Assembly (NCBI RefSeq): GCF_003390925.1 | Contig: NZ_QUBS01000048.1 | Span: 124,001-188,000 of the forward strand | Direction: 5' to 3' | DNA length: 64,000 nucleotides | DNA from: Trinickia diaoshuihuensis | GTDB taxonomy: Bacteria; Pseudomonadota; Gammaproteobacteria; Burkholderiales; Burkholderiaceae | Part shown: piece by piece, positions 1 to 7,942 of the stretch | Layout: every line of letters begins with the position of its first letter | Numbering within the stretch: the first letter of the stretch is position 1 | Program-made: the position numbers and the translations under genes | The notes under the pieces: generated by a model | Told to the model about the DNA's origin: nothing | Database searches by the model: none | Seen by the model: only the letters and a program-made list of their open reading frames with translations

Positions 1-82
1 TACGATCCCGAAAGAAGGCGGTTGACTGCGTGATCGGGGGGCGCTCCGTCTGAGCATTCCCGTATAGCTGCCACGAATCGGC

Positions 83-110
83 CAGTGGCTCGCGCATGCA
101 TGAGCCACTG
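83..110. other. Inverted repeat downstream of the tetR gene
   Basis: Arms CAGTGGCTC and GAGCCACTG pair perfectly (9 bp) around a 10-nt loop. The repeat lies about 50 bp beyond the stop codon of the minus-strand TetR gene. No T-run follows on either strand, so a classical intrinsic terminator is not supported. It could be a weak transcription-end hairpin or a protein site. I see nothing else in bases 1-158. Confidence 0.35.
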
Positions 111-158
111 ACCGACACCGAGCCGGAACCTTGCCGTGGCACTAGAGCTGCGTAGCTT

Positions 159-716
159 CTATGCGTTGCGCGTTTGATGAGTCAAGGCAATCAATTGCTC
201 GACAAAGGCGCGCTTGCGGGCCTTGTCGAATCGCGAGACGCCGAGCGCTTCTGCGAGCCATAGCCCGTCGGCCGCCATGCGTACGACGTCTGCCGTCGAG
301 GCTTCTACGCCGTCACGACTCGCGCGCTGCGACCATCGGCTGTGCGCAAGTTCATAGACTTCGCGCACGGCGCTATCCTTTCCAAAGTACGCCAGGATGA
401 GGGCGGCGGACGCCATGCTTTCGGTTTGAATCGTTGCGTCGGTATCGAATGTTGCATGGACGTACGAGCGAAGCCACGCGCCCGGTGCCCCATCGTCGTT
501 TGCGAGGCGTTCAACGGCTGCTTCGAAATTGTCGAACGCAAAAACGAGCAAATGATGAATTAGCTCGTCCTTGGTTTTGAAGTGGTAGAAAACGCCGCCT
601 TTGCTCATGCCGGCCGAGGACGCCACGTCTTCAAGCGTGAACGCTCCGACGCCGTGTTGAAGGATGAGCTTCTCGGCGGCTCTCAGAATTTTTTCGCGAT
701 TATTTGGGCGCATCAC
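159..716 (-). CDS. TetR/AcrR family transcriptional regulator
   Basis: This is a 185-residue one-component repressor of normal TetR length. The N-terminal 50 residues form the usual helix-turn-helix, with the sequence KGGVFYHFKTKDELI as the recognition helix and following segment. The C-terminal ligand-binding part has a TetR_C-like helical composition. It is the last gene of the minus-strand block, 65 bp after the ETF-QO stop, so it may be co-transcribed with the genes it controls. Its own upstream region has a sequence at 740-749 that matches 9 of 10 bases of the half-site in the palindrome at 4792-4837, which suggests autoregulation and control of the reductase-oxygenase genes. The family call is firm; ligand and targets are inferred. 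Confidence 0.9.
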   Translation of the reverse strand: MMRPNNREKILRAAEKLILQHGVGAFTLEDVASSAGMSKGGVFYHFKTKDELIHHLLVFAFDNFEAAVERLANDDGAPGAWLRSYVHATFDTDATIQTESMASAALILAYFGKDSAVREVYELAHSRWSQRASRDGVEASTADVVRMAADGLWLAEALGVSRFDKARKRAFVEQLIALTHQTRNA

Positions 717-739
717 CCGGTCCTAAAATTGCCCTCGAT

Positions 740-749
740 AGTATATCGG
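740..749. promoter_or_regulatory. Candidate half-operator upstream of tetR
   Basis: AGTATATCGG at this site differs by one base from AGTATACCGG, the inner half-site of the long palindrome at 4792-4837. It sits 24-33 bp upstream of the TetR start codon. The opposite half is poorly conserved. It is a candidate autoregulatory site only. Confidence 0.25.
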
Positions 750-781
750 AGCCGTCCTCGGTCAGATCCGCCCACCGGTTC

Positions 782-2458
782 TCACATGCTTGGGTAATTC
801 GGCCCGCCGCCGCCCTCGGGCGCGACCCACACGATGTTCTGCGTCGGGTCCTTGATATCGCAGGTCTTGCAATGCACGCAGTTCTGCGCATTGATGACCA
901 GACGATCGCTGCCGTCGTCGCCTTTGACGAACTCATACACGGCTGCCGGGCAGTAACGTCCTTCGGGGCCTGCGTACGTGTGCAGATTCACATTGACCGG
1001 CACTGAAGGGTCTTTCAGCGTCAAATGCGCCGGCTGATTCTCTTCGTGGTTCGTATTGGAGAGGAACACGGACGAAAGCCGGTCGAACGTCAGCTTGCCG
1101 TCGGGCTTCGGGTAGGTGATCGGCGTGCATTGGGAGGCTGGCTTGAGCATTTCGTGATCGCGATGCTGATGGTGCAGCGTCCACGGCACATTGCCGCCCA
1201 GCAGCTTCTGCTCGATGCCGACCATGAGCGTGCCCAGGTACAGCCCCTTGCTCATCCACTGCTTGAAATTGCGCGCGCGATGCAATTCGCCGTGCAGCCA
1301 CGATTGCCTGAACGATTCCGGGTATGCGCTCAGTTCATCGTTTTGGCGGCCCGCCTGCACGGCGTCGAATGCCGCCTCGGCCGCCAACATGCCGCTCTTG
1401 ATGGCCGCATGGCTGCCCTTGATGCGCGAAGCGTTCAAGAAACCCGCATCGTCGCCCACGAGCGCGCCGCCCGGGAACACGAGCTTGGGCAGAGATATCA
1501 ACCCGCCGGCCGTGATCGCCCGCGCACCGTACGAGATGCGCTTGCCGCCTTCGAGGAACTTGCGAATCTCGGGGTGCAACTTATAGCGCTGGAATTCCTC
1601 GAACGGCGAGAGATACGGGTTCGAATAGCCCAGGCCGACGACGAAACCCACCATCACTTGATTGTTGTCGATGTGATAGAGGAACGATCCGCCGTAGGTT
1701 TGGGTATCCAACGGCCAGCCGGCCGTATGGATCACGAGCCCCGGTTGATGCTTGGCGGGGTCGATTTCCCAGAGTTCCTTGATGCCGATGCCGTAGACCT
1801 GCGGGTCCGCGCCTTGGTCGAGCTTGAACTTCGCGTTCAACTGACGGCCGAGATGCCCGCGCGCACCCTCGCAGAACAACGTGTACTTCGCATGCAGCTC
1901 CATGCCGAGCTGGAAGTTCTCCGTGGGCTCGCCGTCCTTGCCGATGCCCATGTTGCCCGTGGCCACGCCCTTGACCGAGCCGTCCTCGTTGTAGAGGATT
2001 TCGGCTGCGGCAAAGCCCGGGAAGATCTCCACGCCCAGCGCTTCGGCTTGCTGGCCGAGCCAGCGCGTGACGTTGGCCAGGCTGACGACGTAGTTGCCGT
2101 GATTCTTGAAGTTATCGGGCAGCGCCCAGTTCGGCGTTTTGACGGCGCCATTTTCGGTGAGGAACAAAAACCGGTCTTCCGTCACCGCCACGTTCAACGG
2201 GGCTCCTTTCTCCTTCCAGTCGGGGATAAGCTCGCTAATGGCGCGCGGGTCCATGACGGCGCCCGATAGGATGTGCGCGCCGATCTCCGACCCCTTCTCG
2301 AGCACGCAAACGCCCACGTCCGCGCCTTTCTCCTGCGCGAGCTGCTTGAGTCGGATCGCCGCGGACAGGCCGGCGGGACCCCCACCGACGATAACGACAT
2401 CGTACGAGATCGAATCCCGAGCCTGCAATTGTTCGCCCTTCGCGTTACGGGTTGTCAT
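782..2458 (-). CDS. Electron transfer flavoprotein-ubiquinone oxidoreductase (ETF-QO)
   Basis: This is an inner-membrane-associated FAD/4Fe-4S enzyme that moves electrons from reduced electron-transfer flavoprotein to ubiquinone. It serves acyl-CoA, dimethylglycine and sarcosine-type dehydrogenases. The product has 558 residues from the chosen ATG, normal for the family. The dinucleotide-binding motif GGGPAGLSA is near residue 25. The C-terminal ferredoxin-like domain has the cluster cysteines C503 and C527/C530/C533 (CVHCKTC). An in-frame start 23 codons upstream exists, but the family begins close to the FAD motif, so the downstream ATG at 2458 is preferred. It lies 111 bp after the Rieske oxygenase on the same strand. 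This fits a pathway in which N-demethylated amines are further oxidised by ETF-linked dehydrogenases. Confidence 0.95.
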   Translation of the reverse strand: MTTRNAKGEQLQARDSISYDVVIVGGGPAGLSAAIRLKQLAQEKGADVGVCVLEKGSEIGAHILSGAVMDPRAISELIPDWKEKGAPLNVAVTEDRFLFLTENGAVKTPNWALPDNFKNHGNYVVSLANVTRWLGQQAEALGVEIFPGFAAAEILYNEDGSVKGVATGNMGIGKDGEPTENFQLGMELHAKYTLFCEGARGHLGRQLNAKFKLDQGADPQVYGIGIKELWEIDPAKHQPGLVIHTAGWPLDTQTYGGSFLYHIDNNQVMVGFVVGLGYSNPYLSPFEEFQRYKLHPEIRKFLEGGKRISYGARAITAGGLISLPKLVFPGGALVGDDAGFLNASRIKGSHAAIKSGMLAAEAAFDAVQAGRQNDELSAYPESFRQSWLHGELHRARNFKQWMSKGLYLGTLMVGIEQKLLGGNVPWTLHHQHRDHEMLKPASQCTPITYPKPDGKLTFDRLSSVFLSNTNHEENQPAHLTLKDPSVPVNVNLHTYAGPEGRYCPAAVYEFVKGDDGSDRLVINAQNCVHCKTCDIKDPTQNIVWVAPEGGGGPNYPSM

Positions 2459-2569
2459 CGGCCACCTTGCCTTCGGAACGAATGGTTCAAATGGGCGAAT
2501 TTTGTCGGGCGACCCGGCTGGAGGCAATCAGCCTTCGGATGGATTCACGCGGAAGCGCCCCGAAGCGTC

Positions 2570-3811
2570 TTATTCGTGACCGCATTGCGCAAACAACCGT
2601 TGGTACCATGCGCCGAATTCCGCGATCTTGTTTTCCTGCGCCGAATAGGGGCCTGGCCGGTAAGCGATCGAGCTAACCCCAGCCTGGTTGTTTTCGGTAA
2701 TGGTCTTGTCCTCGAGCAGGGTGATGGTCCACAGGGCTTTGATTTGCTGCGGATCGTAGTCGACGCCTTCGACGGCGTCGCGAGCCACTAGCCAGAAGAC
2801 CTCGACGTCGGTCGAAAGCGGGCCGCGAGGATTGAATCTGAACCCGATGGCGTGGTCGCTGTTGGCGAGCAATACGCTGATCGGATTGAAAACGCAGCCG
2901 GTCTGAGCGCCGTCGTATTCGCCGTGAGAGACGATCAGCGGCGCAACGGGTTTGCCGTCGAGCGACTCAGTGACATGACCTTTACCGATCGGCAGTCGGG
3001 CTGCGGACTGAAAATAGGGCGTATCAGGCCCATCCGAAAACATGTCGGGCTGCCGTCCCGCCTCTTTTTCCATGCTTTCCCAAGCTGCGAAAGTTTCCAG
3101 ATAGCTCGCGCCGAGTCCATCGGACGAGCCGGGACCCGCTCCGAATGCAAGCATCTTCATCTCGTCATGCACGGAGCAATACGTCGGGTGAGCAGGCTTG
3201 CAGTGGTAGCACTCGAAGAAGTTTTCGACCACGAGCTTCCAGTTCGCGTGGGTCGGGAAAACCTGTCGAGCGGCCACCTTTGAATCGGTCAGGCAATACG
3301 GCGCAAGCATCGGCCGGAACCTGGCGATGAAGGTATCGAAGGAGGGGGCATTGCCTGGGGCGAGGTTAATGAAAATCAGCCCGGCAAAGACGCCGACATG
3401 ACAGGAATTGAGCCGATGAGCCTGGGGCGAGAAGTCAGGCGCCATATGACGTGCGAATTTGAGTTCGCCCGAGAGCTCGTACGTCCAAGCGTGATATGGG
3501 CAAGACAGGGCGCGAACACTTCCTTGCTGTTCGAGGCAAATGCGCGATCCTCTGTGTCGGCATACGTTGTAGTGAGCATGGATGGCGTTGCTTTTGTCGC
3601 GGATGATGATGATGCTTTCGGTACCTACCTCTACCGTGAAATAGTCTCCGGGCCGCGCAATTCGGCTTTCGTGATCCACCAGCAACCATTGGTTCTTGGC
3701 TAGCGTGTCGAGGTCACTCGCAAAAACGTCGGCATCGCAGTACAGATGCTGGGGAAGAGAAAAGCCGTTATGCCATTCCGGGTTCGAGAGGGGACGTTCC
3801 AGGGTCGACAT
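2570..3811 (-). CDS. Rieske non-haem iron oxygenase, GbcA-like (quaternary amine demethylase type)
   Basis: This is the oxygenase component of a two-component Rieske monooxygenase, 413 residues. The Rieske 2Fe-2S ligands are C84-x-H86 and C104-x2-H107. The mononuclear iron site is indicated by ENFFECYHCKPAH, with H203 and H208. The sequence around the Rieske domain (CPYHAWTYEL, FARHM) resembles glycine-betaine demethylase GbcA and related betaine or stachydrine demethylases more than aromatic dioxygenases. The reading frame extends 65 codons upstream, but those residues are unlike the family, and the ATG at 3811 gives a normal N-terminus. It lies 38 bp downstream of its probable reductase partner. 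The oxygenase family is certain; the exact methylated-amine substrate is not. Confidence 0.9.
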   Translation of the reverse strand: MSTLERPLSNPEWHNGFSLPQHLYCDADVFASDLDTLAKNQWLLVDHESRIARPGDYFTVEVGTESIIIIRDKSNAIHAHYNVCRHRGSRICLEQQGSVRALSCPYHAWTYELSGELKFARHMAPDFSPQAHRLNSCHVGVFAGLIFINLAPGNAPSFDTFIARFRPMLAPYCLTDSKVAARQVFPTHANWKLVVENFFECYHCKPAHPTYCSVHDEMKMLAFGAGPGSSDGLGASYLETFAAWESMEKEAGRQPDMFSDGPDTPYFQSAARLPIGKGHVTESLDGKPVAPLIVSHGEYDGAQTGCVFNPISVLLANSDHAIGFRFNPRGPLSTDVEVFWLVARDAVEGVDYDPQQIKALWTITLLEDKTITENNQAGVSSIAYRPGPYSAQENKIAEFGAWYQRLFAQCGHE

Positions 3812-3849
3812 GATGTCCTCGTCGGAAGATGAGTCGTTGTTGGGATGGT

Positions 3850-4788
3850 TTAGAGATTCAGTGTCAAACGACCTTCTGCTCTCGACACGCACGCGCACAT
3901 GAGACGTTGATGCTTGCGCTCTTCGTCGCAGAGAACATCGTCGTTGTGCAAGACAATGCCGCCAAGCACTTCGATAACGCACGCACCGCATACGCCTTGC
4001 TCGCAACCGCTTGGCACGGCTAGCCCATTACGGCGGAGGACGTCCAACAACGATTCCCGTTGGCCGACATCAAGCGTCATATTGGATTTCGCCAAGTGAA
4101 CGGAGAAGGAATGCGATGCGGGATCGGCAGGCGCCGGCGAGAATTGTTCGGTCCGCAGCGTCGCGCCGGGAACGATCTGCGCGACGTGTGCGGCGACGTC
4201 CGCCATGAAACCCGATGGGCCGCACGCATAAATGAAGCGGCACGCCGCGTTGACGACAAGGGCTCGCTTGATTGACGTGGCGATTTGATCGCGGCTGAGA
4301 TTTAGGCCCACGCTTAGCGCCGCATCGAACTTGTCGAGGGAAAGCGGCCCATGCAACGGAACAAAATCCTGGGCGTGCGCGAAGTGATGCCAACTGAAAT
4401 CGCGGCCCAAGGCGGTTAGCCCGTGGGCCATCGATACAATCGGGGTGATGCCGACTCCGGCGGAGAACAGCAAGTGCTGTCCCGGATCGTTTGCCAACGC
4501 GAAGCAATTTCGCGGCGGCCCGATTTCCAGCGTTTGCCCGCTAGCGAGCGAATGCATGGAATCGGACCCGCCGCGTGAGGTCGCTTGCCTTTTCACGAGG
4601 ATGGACTGCACTTGGCGGTCGCAAGGATCGCCACAAAGCGAATACTGACGAACGAGACCTGCGGGCGTCAGCACGTCGATGTGAGCGCCGGGTTCGTAAG
4701 CGGGGAATGAATTGCTATCGCCAGGAGACAGGGCGAAGAGCTTCATACCAGGACCAATATCCCGAATCGATCTGATCAACGCTTTCAT
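3850..4788 (-). CDS. Rieske oxygenase reductase: FAD/NAD(P) oxidoreductase with C-terminal 2Fe-2S ferredoxin domain
   Basis: A 312-residue phthalate-dioxygenase-reductase/VanB-type protein that passes electrons from NAD(P)H through FAD and a plant-type 2Fe-2S cluster to the downstream Rieske oxygenase. The FAD motif RQYSL is at residues 47-51 and the NAD-binding motif GVGITP at 111-116. The ferredoxin cysteines are C262, C267, C270 and C298. Domain order (flavin, NAD, ferredoxin) matches GbcB-like reductases. The start codon lies 4 bp from a long palindrome (4792-4837), so expression is probably controlled there. It is co-directional with the helical-protein gene upstream and the oxygenase downstream. 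Confidence 0.92.
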   Translation of the reverse strand: MKALIRSIRDIGPGMKLFALSPGDSNSFPAYEPGAHIDVLTPAGLVRQYSLCGDPCDRQVQSILVKRQATSRGGSDSMHSLASGQTLEIGPPRNCFALANDPGQHLLFSAGVGITPIVSMAHGLTALGRDFSWHHFAHAQDFVPLHGPLSLDKFDAALSVGLNLSRDQIATSIKRALVVNAACRFIYACGPSGFMADVAAHVAQIVPGATLRTEQFSPAPADPASHSFSVHLAKSNMTLDVGQRESLLDVLRRNGLAVPSGCEQGVCGACVIEVLGGIVLHNDDVLCDEERKHQRLMCACVSRAEGRLTLNL

Positions 4789-4791
4789 GTT

Positions 4792-4837
4792 CGCACTCAG
4801 TAAGTGTACCGGCGAGCCGGTATACTTACTGAGTGCG
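4792..4837. promoter_or_regulatory. Near-perfect 46-bp palindrome, probable operator
   Basis: Two 22-nt arms (4792-4813 and 4816-4837) are reverse complements at 21 of 22 positions around a central GA. The outer part reads CGCACTCAGTAAGT and the inner part TRTACCGGC. It lies between the gene ending at 4862 and the reductase start at 4788, so it overlaps the reductase leader. The two-base spacer and the lack of a T-run argue for a dimeric repressor operator rather than a terminator. The TetR regulator at 159-716 is the obvious candidate ligand. Confidence 0.6.
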
Positions 4838-4861
4838 TGGTCCGCGTCAAGTGCTGCGAGT

Positions 4862-5341
4862 TCAGTCGCGAGGGGAAAATTGCAAACAGGCGATCAGCGG
4901 CGCGGTGCTGGTTCGATCGTCTAGCAGTTCGAGCGCGCAAAAATTGACGAACGCGTGTTCGTGCGCCACGACTGCCGACAACGTGGACATGGCGCTAGCA
5001 GGGCCGCGGCTCGCCGTGGCGGCGCAAATCTCCGCATAAGCGACCGCCTCCCGCTGCAAAGCACGGATGAAGTCGGCCCACGCAGTGCCGGCCAGCTCTG
5101 ATGCTTTCGTTCGTCCTCTAAAAGACGCAGCGTCGTCTCCCTGACGGAAGATCCCATGTTTGGTCAGGCAACACCTGATGCGTGCTCTGGTTTCCGTCTC
5201 GAGCTGCAGCATCAGCGCCAGTTTGTACCGTTGGTCGCTGACGTCGGCGGCCTGGCGAAGCATCGTGTCGAAGAACGCCTCTCCTTCGACCTCTACGTCG
5301 TATAGAAAAATGAGGTCGGATGTCTGTTGAGATGACAGCAT
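4862..5341 (-). CDS. Hypothetical helical protein associated with the Rieske genes
   Basis: A product of 159 residues from the ATG at 5341; an in-frame start 10 codons earlier is possible. I do not recognise the family. It appears all-helical, with four predicted amphipathic segments carrying acidic or histidine residues (VEGEAFF, LETETRARI, EAVAYAEI, VAHEHAFVNF). That is loosely reminiscent of ferritin-like four-helix bundles, but the ExxH spacing is not canonical. It is the first gene of the minus-strand block and ends 73 bp before the reductase start, so it may act with the Rieske system, for instance in iron handling or substrate binding. That role is inference from position only. Confidence 0.6.
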   Translation of the reverse strand: MLSSQQTSDLIFLYDVEVEGEAFFDTMLRQAADVSDQRYKLALMLQLETETRARIRCCLTKHGIFRQGDDAASFRGRTKASELAGTAWADFIRALQREAVAYAEICAATASRGPASAMSTLSAVVAHEHAFVNFCALELLDDRTSTAPLIACLQFSPRD

Positions 5342-5609
5342 GGCGGGCCAAATGGACGTTGTCGCCTGCAATCGTAAGCGTGGCCGCTCTTGGCTGCATC
5401 AGCCTTTCGGTGGATGCTGCGGCTTCAGTTCACCGCTCCGACGAGTTCCGCATTTGTAGGACGAGATGACCGACTTCCCATGCAGGCAGGTTGAAAGCAA
5501 CAATCAGCCTAAAGGATGGTTGAGGTGTTTTTTTTCGCCGCTAACAATCCAAAGCAAATAACTCGTCGTGCATTGTGTGCGACGAATTTCATGGTGCGAG
5601 ACGGCAGCT
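5342..5609. other. Divergent intergenic region between the helical-protein gene and the APC permease
   Basis: About 270 bp separate the minus-strand block from the plus-strand permease and must hold both promoters. I find no clear -35/-10 pair, and no copy of the AGTATACCGG half-site. A poly-T tract occurs near 5529-5536. Confidence 0.4.
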
Positions 5610-7052
5610 ATGACAAGCAAACCGAACGAGCAGCAGGCATTGCGCAAAAACGCGCTGGGGTTGCTGTCAATCGTTTTTTTGGTGATCGCAACCAACGGGC
5701 CGTTAACCGCGCTGGTAGGAGCGGTGCCGGTCAGTATTTCGATGGCGAACGGCATCGGCGTGCCAGGGTCGTTTATCGTCGCGGGCATCGTCTATCTGTT
5801 GTTCAGCATCGGCTATGCCGCGATGAGCCGCCATATCAGAAACGCGGGTGCGTTTTACGCCTACATTGCCGCGGGTCTGGGCCGGCCAGCGGGTGTGGGC
5901 GGAGCTTTTCTCGCGCTTCTTGCCTATAACGCGATACAGCTCGCATGCTACGCGATGGTGGGGTTCTTCCTGAGCCAAGAGCTACTGACCAAGGTGGGGG
6001 TGGCTGTGCCGTGGTGGGTCAGCGCCGCGTGCATCGGCTTGTTGGTCCACTATTTTGGCTATCGAAACGTCGAATTCAGTGGGCGATTTCTCGGCTTCCT
6101 GATGCTGTGCGAAATCGCCATCATCCTTGTTTTCGATGTGGCCGTCGTGCTGAATGGCGGTGGGCCGTCGGGCTTCACGTTCGCATCCTTCAAGCCGTCT
6201 AGCGTTTTTACGAGCGGCTTTGGACCATCGCTCGTCTTCGTAGTCGGCTCCTACATGGGGTTCGAAACGACGGCCATCTACTCGGAGGAGGCCAAAAATC
6301 CTCGCAAGACCATCCCTCGTGCAACGTATTGCGCAATCACTGCGATCATGGTGCTGTATGCGGTCTCGGTTTGGATGATCATCGTGGCATACGGCGAGAG
6401 TGGGACGTTGGAAGTCGCGAGTAAAGATCCGGGGAACATGTGGTTCAACATGACCTCGAGGCTAGTGGGCAAGTGGGCGGCGGATGCCATGAGCGTACTG
6501 ATGATCACGAGCCTGTTGGCGGCCTTGGTCAGTTTTCACAACACGATTTCACGGTACTTCTTCTCTTTGGCTCGCGAGGGTATTGTCTGGCGCGGGCTGG
6601 CGAAGATTCACGACGTGCAAGGGACGCCTTTTGTGGCCAGCATTGTCCAAACGCTTCTCGGTCTGACTGTGATCATTGTGTCCGGGCTCGATGGCGTGGA
6701 TCCTCTGCAAGGGCTGCTGCCCTGGGCGAGCGTCGTCGCGGCAGTCGGGATGGTCGCCGTGCAGGCGTTCGCTTCGTTGTCGGTCGTCGGCTTCTTCAGG
6801 AAGGACAAGCGCGGCGTTTCGCTGTGGCAACGAACGATTGCGCCCACACTTGCTTCGCTCGGGCTTTTCCTTTGCTTGTGGCAGATCATCGTCCATGTCG
6901 ATCTCTTGAGCGGCAGCAAATCGATTTGGTCTACGTTGGTGCCTTGGGCGACGCTCGGAGGCGGTGTCGCCGGAGCGATCTTCGCCGTCTGGCTGAAAAG
7001 CGCCCGGCCCATGCTGTACAACAATCTCGGGCGGGTGCTGAACGAAGTCTGA
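5610..7052 (+). CDS. APC superfamily amino acid/amine permease
   Basis: An inner-membrane secondary transporter of 480 residues with about 12 hydrophobic segments, the usual size for amino acid-polyamine-organocation permeases. The start region LGLLSIVFLVIATNGPL is the first transmembrane helix, and the second helix pair follows at about residues 50-90. The ATG at 5610 was chosen because upstream codons in frame give a cysteine- and arginine-rich segment not seen in this family. It is divergent from the Rieske/ETF-QO block and is likely the uptake system for its methylated amine or amino acid substrate. The last 43 codons reappear at 25589-25717 as an isolated fragment. Confidence 0.9.
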   Translation: MTSKPNEQQALRKNALGLLSIVFLVIATNGPLTALVGAVPVSISMANGIGVPGSFIVAGIVYLLFSIGYAAMSRHIRNAGAFYAYIAAGLGRPAGVGGAFLALLAYNAIQLACYAMVGFFLSQELLTKVGVAVPWWVSAACIGLLVHYFGYRNVEFSGRFLGFLMLCEIAIILVFDVAVVLNGGGPSGFTFASFKPSSVFTSGFGPSLVFVVGSYMGFETTAIYSEEAKNPRKTIPRATYCAITAIMVLYAVSVWMIIVAYGESGTLEVASKDPGNMWFNMTSRLVGKWAADAMSVLMITSLLAALVSFHNTISRYFFSLAREGIVWRGLAKIHDVQGTPFVASIVQTLLGLTVIIVSGLDGVDPLQGLLPWASVVAAVGMVAVQAFASLSVVGFFRKDKRGVSLWQRTIAPTLASLGLFLCLWQIIVHVDLLSGSKSIWSTLVPWATLGGGVAGAIFAVWLKSARPMLYNNLGRVLNEV

Positions 7053-7942
7053 ACGCCGACGCGGATTGATTGGGGCCGCGACCGGGTCATGTTCGATTGG
7101 CGTGGCGCAGATCGGCGCCGCGCGGGATTGAGTTAGAGCGTTTCCAACGTCGCGTCGTTAGGCGCTGCGGCGCCGTGGATCGAACGAGCCAAAAGTCCCA
7201 CCCTCGCTCCGCCGGGATTTCAATGCCCGCGCCATGAAAAACACCCCAAACGTTGGATCGGTGTCCAACTTTTGGGGTGCAGTTCACCAGCGGGCATTGT
7301 CGTTTTTGGAGTCACAGGCTCCATCGTCTTGGGGACCTAGGCGAGAGGCCTCAAACCGCCAAAAGTGCATAAGGAGCCGGTGAGAGCGTCGACCTTCCCG
7401 ATCGTCAATCCTCAGATTTGGCGCTTGTCTCTTTTCCGATAAAGGCGGCTCGCGATATGTTCGGAAATGATATATTCCGACGAAAGAGTCCAAGAACGAT
7501 CTAACTGGACCTATAAGACCGCAACGAAATTGACTATCCCGGGGCCTCTAGAAATGTCAAGCAGCACGTCAGTCCTTCACTCGCCGCGCAACGCGGCTTT
7601 ATCAGCCGGTCATGCTCTCGAGCGTGTCGCACTAGGTGCAGCTGGCCTTGCTGGCCGAGCCGAAACGGCTTTCTTCCAGCCAAACTCTGAACGCATTTCC
7701 CGACCCTTAATCTAGGGGCTCTGGGACACCGTGGGCACTCGGTCGCCTTTGGCGACCCGAGGCGCGATGCTATAAGCGATTCGTTGCTTTGTTGAGGACG
7801 ACGCTCTTTCACACTCGACGCTATTGCGATTCGATTGTGTTTTCGCACGCGTGCAATCCCAGTCATAAATTGAAAAATATTCAGTCGACCACTAAAGAAG
7901 CCGCGGGGTAAGGCTTGTTGTCGACGACACAAACAAACGATC
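7053..7942. other. 890-bp region without a convincing gene
   Basis: Between the permease stop and the TpsB start I find one structured element, the IS3-type end/terminator at 7235-7287. There are no ORFs with recognisable protein character; reading frames here give arginine- and proline-rich translations typical of noncoding GC-rich DNA. The last 100 bp become A/T-richer (TTGAAAAATATTC near 7870) and probably contain the promoter of the CDI operon. Confidence 0.4.
7235..7287 (-). mobile_element. Remnant terminal inverted repeat of an IS3-family (IS150-type) element with embedded terminator hairpin
   Basis: On the minus strand the sequence starts TGAACTGCACCCCAAAAGTT and continues GGACACC. 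This is the general form of IS150-subgroup IS3 ends (TGTACTGCACCC...GTTGGAC). Immediately inside, TCCAACGTTTGGGGTG pairs with the terminal CACCCCAAAAGTTGGA at 15 of 16 positions, followed by TTTTTC. The end therefore also forms a good rho-independent terminator for minus-strand transcripts, as many IS ends do. No transposase gene is present nearby. The IS identity is from memory of IS150 ends and needs an ISfinder search. Confidence 0.45.

Noticed and set aside
1025-2269. 414-codon plus-strand frame opposite the ETF-QO gene
   Set aside because: Lies entirely within a well-supported enzyme gene and has no protein character.
4792-4837. Intrinsic terminator for the gene ending at 4862
   Set aside because: No T-run follows on the minus strand, the loop would be two bases, and the reductase start lies 4 bp beyond; an operator explains it better.
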